A DNA stretch of 64,000 nt, taken from Henckelia pumila. Lineage: Eukaryota; Streptophyta; Magnoliopsida; Lamiales; Gesneriaceae. Position 1 is the stretch's first letter, and the number at the start of each line of letters is the position of its first letter. Below, piece by piece: positions 59,147 to 64,000 of this stretch. The position numbers and the translations under genes were made by a program. Below the pieces are notes generated by a model. It made no database searches. It saw nothing but the letters and a program-made list of their open reading frames with translations, and had not been told where the DNA came from. The stretch lies in contig NC_133122.1 of assembly GCF_033568475.1 (NCBI RefSeq), forward strand, positions 149,186,861 through 149,250,860, in the 5' to 3' direction.

Positions 59147-61027
59147 ATGAAACCCAAAATATAATATTTTAAAGTTTTAAAATTATTTTATGAAACCACT
59201 TGTGACATGATGACTTGGCATCTACAAAAACAATTTTATTTCTCTAAAACAAAATCAAACATTCAATTTTAAAATATTTTCCAAAACATTTCCACAAAAC
59301 AGAATCAAACAAGCCCATAGGATCTGGCAAAAGGACATCACCTTACCTTTTCACAAGTAAAAATTTTAAAGGCCAACAGAGTGAGGAACTGAAACAGAGG
59401 AGGCATAGGTAATCCATCATTGACATTTTCCTGCAAATCAAAACTTTCATGATTAGGAAAGTCCATTGCAGGGAATAAAAATTTATGATGGGCAAAGTCA
59501 AATGTAAACTTCTGGTCAGAAATTTGTTTAACTCCTGCCATGTCTTTCTCAGAAGTTTTTTAACCACCCAAATACTATATGAATTGATCAACAAATTGTT
59601 AAGTAATCAATTAAATTTAACTAATCGAAATGTGTGTCATTAACATTCAGTTTCAGACTTATGCACCATGCTTCCTCTAAAGTCCAATCATTACATGGGA
59701 TACACATATCAAAATTGTTGTCTTCTAAGTTGACTGTGATCGGAAAGTAAATAGTTTTCCACATTCGGTTCACTCAACTAAGCAGGCTACCGCCTACCGG
59801 TTGGTGTCAAGGAAACAACACGGAGAACAAATGATTAAAAATTAAAAAAAAAAAAAAGTACATCTGTCAACAACTTCTTTGAGGGTGTAAAAGAATGTCA
59901 TGAGAAATAAAATCAAATTGGACAAATGAGGAAAAAGTTCATAAGAATACCTGCAGCTGATGCCAGCTTTCCCAAAAATAATGTAAAAACTTTTCTTCAG
60001 ATATATCCAACCTATATAAGACAAACAAAAATGAACAAGGAACAACATCGGATAGCGTACAAGTACAAAATAAGAAAGTAATGACAACCATTAAACCTCC
60101 CACCCACCCAAACCCCCAAACACACAAGCAAGCAAGCGCGCACCCACAAAAAAGGAATAAAAGACATGTCGGTGCTACTCAGATCCACATTGATAAACTG
60201 TTCAGAAGAGATATATTTAGGCATTCAGATGCTGACCCATCCAGACGAAATCTTTCTCTCACGTCAATTAAGTGGGGAGAAGTGAATAGTCCAGTTCTAA
60301 ACCCACACTCTCTCAAAATTGCCTCACAAAATGCGCATGTTGATCCCTGAAACATGAATGTAAGAAGAAATAAAAAAGAAAATGTGAAACAATTGAGTAA
60401 ATAAAGCTTATCTCGACAATATATATCCGTTTTTTAAATGTGATGTACTTTCTCTTGTACTTGTACAGCAGAATGCACAAAGGAGACAAGTGACTCAAGT
60501 CCTTGCTCAAATCATAATCTCTTTATAAAAGCACAACCGTCTATATCTCTAATAAAACCCCCAGAAAACCAATCATAGTTGAGGTCAAACTCAAATATTG
60601 GAATGTTCTGTAGCAAAATGAAAAGAGGTAGCCATAACGGTCTTACGTCAACAAAAAAGTATCCTTCTTTCTGTTGATCACAACTTAAACAAAATGCAGA
60701 CAAAGGTTCCTAAGAGCCATCATATTTGAGAAACCGACCATGAAATATATGCTGGTTCAAAATCTCATAAAAGGGATCATTGGAACCATTAGCTAAGGCG
60801 CTTCCTCAATTATTTCAAGATATGATTTGTAAAAGCTCGTTTGTCCACAAAAATTCAAAGATATGGCCTTCTCAAATGAAAGTCATTCAAGCAAACTGGT
60901 ATATTATTATTTTCATAAACCTATTAACCACATAAAAAGTATACGCTTATGGTAACAATACCTTTCCTTTAGTTCCAGAAACATGGATGATTTTGAGGTT
61001 AGCTACAAGTTCTTCCAAATCCAAAAT
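51778..61027 (-). CDS. folylpolyglutamate synthase, 5' end missing from window
   Basis: The enzyme adds glutamates to tetrahydrofolate using ATP, trapping folate in plastid, mitochondrion or cytosol. Fourteen exons fit: 60962-61027, 60237-60346, 59951-60011, 59347-59430, 58563-58619, 58166-58226, 56404-56450, 56205-56282, 54064-54219, 53527-53856, 53337-53415, 52917-53072, 52073-52263 and 51778-51837, giving 511 aa in phase to the stop. The ATP-binding [12 protein letters not shown] spans the first two exons. Others: [20 protein letters not shown], the Mur-ligase-like [46 protein letters not shown] and [16 protein letters not shown]. The N-terminal exons must lie beyond a copia element at 61654, past the window edge, or are lost. 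Organelle targeting therefore cannot be judged. Introns carry retroelement remnants. Confidence 0.93.
54250..55640 (+). mobile_element. possible decayed LTR-element remnant in a folate-gene intron
   Basis: Two stretches, about 54284-54500 and 55350-55520, share ordered words: TTAAATCTAAATTTTAGGGA against TTTAATCTCAATATCAGGGA, then ACATTGATTG, CATGTAATTTTTCATT against CATGAAATATTTCATT, and AAACAAGAT. The second is preceded by CTCGAGGGAGCGTGTTAG, like a polypurine tract and LTR start. The interior encodes no recognisable domain. It could be an old non-autonomous LTR element. The resemblance is diverged. Confidence 0.4.
56564..56779 (+). repeat. 5' LTR of the intronic copia remnant
   Basis: It matches 57863-58081 through GTTTCTTTATCAAATTATCTT and CCATATCTCTTGTA...TTCTTCCATTATTAACGACA, with many differences between. 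Confidence 0.88.
57863..58081 (+). repeat. 3' LTR of the intronic copia remnant
   Basis: This is the partner of 56564-56779. It contains an extra ATGCGTTAC near 58028-58036 relative to the other LTR. Confidence 0.88.
59071..59141. repeat. long (GA)n microsatellite in a folate-gene intron
   Basis: About 35 uninterrupted AG/GA units lie in the intron between the exons at 59347-59430 and 58563-58619. In the transcript it would read as a CU repeat. The open frame of repeated Leu-Ser on the minus strand is an artefact of it. Confidence 0.97.
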
Positions 61028-61349
61028 CTGCCAAGAGAGCATGCACTTAAATTTACTTCTAGAAAAATGTTATGCACATGAACTGTACAAAGTAACATCT
61101 AGCTAATGTTATCAACTATATCTATGCTATGAATTTATCCACGAACATGAACCGAGATAATCTGATTACTTGAGGCCAAACAGCACACATTTCCTCGAAT
61201 GCATACGTAAACATTACAAATGAAGTATTTTTGAGAAATACTTCCCAGAAAAAGATTTCAAAATAGCCAAAAAATGAAAGGGATGTCATAAAGAAATACA
61301 CAATCAACCAGATCTCATGCATCTAATAACAACAGGAGCAACAATAGGC

Positions 61350-61373
61350 CGGGGGTGGGGGGGTGGGGGAGGA
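61350..61373. repeat. G-rich tract
   Basis: The runs GGGGG, GGGG, GGG and GGGGG separated by single T or A bases lie upstream of the first visible folate-gene exon. They are runs of the sort that can form a G-quadruplex. Confidence 0.6.
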
Positions 61374-61653
61374 AAGGTTATCTCCAGATATTACAGTTCC
61401 ACTTTATTTCCTAGAAAATAACAACCAAAGGTAGACATTAAGTTTCAACATAGTTCCTGCAAACCAACACAAAGATAGGACAAAAGGACCTAAATCTAAC
61501 AGAAGAAAACTTTACGGGGGAATAACTGAATGAGTGTAAGTCCATGTCAGAACATACCAAATAAAGATATTTATAGACCTAAGTGACAATTTCAATGCAC
61601 GCCGCTTAGGATGAGGCATAACGTAGAAAAAAGGAAAGAAATATTGTATTTAG

Positions 61654-61839
61654 TGTTATAATATTTGACTTATATTTATTCCTTATGTCTTGTCTATTAA
61701 TTAAGGTCAAATTGTGAATAGAATATAGAAATAAGTTTTGTATATATAGTGTAGGGTTGTACTGTGAATAATATTCAGAAAAGAATATTTTCTACGCATA
61801 TATGGATGTCCCTATTTCTCTCGTTCTTGTTTATCTTCA
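61654..61839 (+). repeat. 5' LTR of the right-hand copia element
   Basis: It starts TGTTATAATATTTGAC and ends TTTATCTTCA directly before the primer-binding site. A TATATATAG at 61741-61749 may be its TATA box. Confidence 0.85.
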
Positions 61840-61898
61840 TGGTATCAAAGCCTAGTCTCTGTATACCCGCTGCATAACTGACAGAAAAAAAGACGGGC

Positions 61899-63960
61899 AT
61901 GTCAAATACCAACGAAGACAAAAATAAGATGTCTTCGGGTGAGAATGATGGTACGAAAGGTGCTAAAACACCGACCATATATCCTCTGAATCCTACTGGG
62001 TTTGAAGGCTCCATTCAATTGACCATTCATAAGTTGAATGGCAAAAATTACTTGGAGTGGGCTCAGTCAATTAAACTTGTCATTAACGAAAAAGGGCGTT
62101 TAGGTCACCTGACGGGAGACATCAAAGAACCGGCCAAAGACGATCCAAAGTGGACAGGCTGGAAATCTGAAAACTCCATGGTAATCTCGCGGCTCGTTAA
62201 CTCCATGGACCCTTCAATTGGGAGGACATATTTATTCCTACCTACTGCCAAAGAAGTGTGGGAGGCTGTTCGGGAGACTTACTCTGATCTGGAGAATTCA
62301 TCCCAGATTTTTAACTTGAAGACTAGACTCTGGCGGTCTAGACAGGGAGAAAAAACTGTCATTGAATACTATAATGACATGAAATGGTTATGGCACGAAC
62401 TAGATCTCTGCTATGATGATAAATGGGAGTGCAAAAATGATAGCATGAAATATCACAAGCGTATGGAAGGTGATCGAGTGTATGTTTTTTTGATCGGACT
62501 TAACCGTGACTTGGATGAAGTTAGAGGAAGAATTCTGGGCAGAAATCCATTACCTTCTTAAGTGAAGTGTTTGTTGAAGTCAGAAGGGAAGAAGGTGGAA
62601 GGAAAATCATGTTGAGCGAGAAGGCATCATCAGTTTCAGAAACCTCAGCCCTGTTCAGCAAATATTTTCCTTCTGCACCTCAAAGCCGACACCATACTGC
62701 CCAGACAAGGAAGAGAGAAGTTGTATGTGAACATTGTAAAAAGCCCCGGCATACCGCAGAAACATGTTGGGAGTTACACGGCAAACCACCTGACTGGAAA
62801 CCAAAGTCTTTCAAACAAAAAGGCAGTGGGGTTTCAAGGGCTTATCAATCTGGACTGGAAAAACAAACTAGTGTTGACAAACCTTCGGGGGCTGTCTCTT
62901 TCAGTAAGGAACAACTAGAACAATTGTATAAGCTTTTTCAATCCACGCCTTTTTCACAATCTACTCTAGCATCTTGTTCCATAGCACAAAAAGGTACTGA
63001 CTTGCAATCTATTGGTTTTAATGTTTCCACCCTGCCTATATGTCCTTGGATAATAGATTCAGGTGTTTCTGATCACATGACGGGATCCTCCAGATTGTTT
63101 TGCTCCTATATCCCGAGTGCTGGAAATCAGAAAATTAAAACAGCTGATGGTTCTTTATCTGCTATTGCTGGAAAAGGGTCTATTGTCATCTCTAAAACTT
63201 TGACTCTTCAAAATGTTTTACATGTCCCTAATCTTTCTTTGTAATTTGCTTTCTGTTAGCAAATTCACTCATGATTTAAAGTGTTGTGCTAAGTTTTCCT
63301 CAAATTGTTGTGTATTTCAGGATCTGGAATTGGGGACGACGATTGGCAGTGCTAAGGAACATGGAGGCATTTACTACTTTGAGGAAGAAAGTCACTCCTG
63401 TGGACAAGCCCAACAATCTAGTATCATACCAAACTCTAGTTCTAGTAGCGAGGAGATATTACTCTGGCATCATAGATTAGGCCACCCAAATTTTCATTAT
63501 TTGAAGCATTTGTTTCCAAAGTTATTTCGTAATAAAAATTCATCTGTTTTTCAATGTGATAATTGTCAATTTGCTAAACATCATCGTGCATCATTTCCTG
63601 CTCATCCACATCAAGCTTCGAAACCTTTTGCTCTTACTCACAGTGATGTGTGGGGGCGTTCAAAATGGTAACTCTTTCAAAAAAGCGATGGTTTATCACC
63701 TTTATTGATGATCACACACGTTTAAGTTGGGTTTACTTGTTGATAAATCAGAAGCTGAACAAATTTTCAAAAATTTCTATGCCATGGTTGAAACACAATT
63801 TCATGAAAAAATTCAAGTGTTCAGAAGTGATAATGGGAAAGAATATTTCAATAAACTTTTGGGTCAATTTTTTCAACAAAAGGGTATAATTCATCATAGT
63901 TCTTGCACTCAAACTCCACAACAAAATGGAGTCGCAGAAAGGAAGAATAAACACCTTCTA
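61899..63960 (+). pseudogene. copia gag, protease and integrase start, with several single-base frame breaks
   Basis: The gag opens at 61899 and runs 220 codons, with LNGKNYLEWAQSIKLVI and the LKTRLWRSRQGEKTVIEYY block typical of plant copia gag. A frame break falls near 62560. The next segment (62567-63244) has a zinc knuckle CEHCKKPRHTAETC (62732-62773) and the protease site WIIDSG (63047-63064). Another break near 63240 leads to the pre-integrase zinc region WHHRLGHPN...CDNCQFAKHH and the first integrase acid in THSDVWG (up to about 63655). Further breaks near 63655 and 63750 follow, then TPQQNGVAERKN (63913-63948) with the third integrase acid. Each break is a single-base change near a run of one base, so this copy is recent but inactive. 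Confidence 0.9.
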
Positions 63961-64000
63961 GAAGTAGCTTGGTCACTCATGTTTACCACTAATGTTCCGA

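Larger units (their letters stand above)
61654..64000 (+). mobile_element. Ty1-copia retrotransposon, 5' portion cut by window edge
   Basis: A 186-bp 5' LTR (61654-61839) is followed directly by the primer-binding site TGGTATCAAAGC (61840-61851), complementary to initiator methionine tRNA with one difference. The gag, zinc knuckle, protease and the start of integrase follow in copia order. The remainder, including the 3' LTR, lies beyond 64000. It is on the opposite strand to folylpolyglutamate synthase and either sits in one of its 5' introns or marks its broken 5' side. Confidence 0.95.

Noticed and set aside
58975-59157. Serine-leucine repeat protein on the minus strand
   Set aside because: It is a pure translation of the (GA)n microsatellite within an intron.

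Overview
The window is plant nuclear DNA, most probably from a eudicot. It is AT-rich and full of Ty1-copia retrotransposons and small inverted-repeat transposons. The host genes are intron-rich, with GT-AG introns and one likely GC-AG intron. Their families (GH17 glucanase, IQ67-domain protein, plastid AP endonuclease ARP, GT92 glycosyltransferase, folylpolyglutamate synthase) are all typical of land plants. I cannot name the species from sequence alone.

Layout. 1-1652: 3' end of a copia element with its 3' LTR. 1653-11600: gene-free repeat land, holding a palindromic GCTCGAGC array, two long SIRE-like LTRs in opposite orientation, a 117-bp tandem duplication and a duplicated segment with a tRNA-like core. 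11849-13137: a complete two-exon beta-1,3-glucanase gene on the plus strand. 13435-13620: a foldback repeat. 13660-15280: a complete five-exon IQD gene on the minus strand. 15281-22500: AT-rich DNA with several foldback elements and a decayed En/Spm-type transposase. 22504-29240: an inverted-repeat transposon split by a copia element with 275-bp LTRs and an AAAAT target duplication. 31671-37797: a complete 12-exon ARP gene on the minus strand. 39437-42584: a complete 11-exon GT92 gene on the minus strand. 44279-44481: a MITE with a perfect 9-bp target duplication. 44760-50966: a second, more decayed copy of the same copia family, inverted. 51778-61027: the last 14 exons of folylpolyglutamate synthase on the minus strand, with retroelement remnants in its introns. 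61654-64000: the 5' part of another copia element.

The five host genes are unrelated and do not form a pathway cluster. Their jobs are wall or defence glucan hydrolysis, calmodulin-linked scaffolding, plastid base-excision repair, Golgi glycosylation and folate polyglutamylation. I rebuilt their exons from splice signals and reading-frame phase. All five read through without a frameshift, whereas every retroelement coding region here is broken. The decay of the elements is therefore probably real and not sequencing error.

I found no novel multi-gene system, CRISPR array, rRNA or convincing functional tRNA. The most interesting items are the nested copia-in-MITE insertion, the inverted pair of same-family copia elements bracketing two genes, the variable leader repeats in that family, the GC-AG intron in ARP, and several apparently uncatalogued foldback families.
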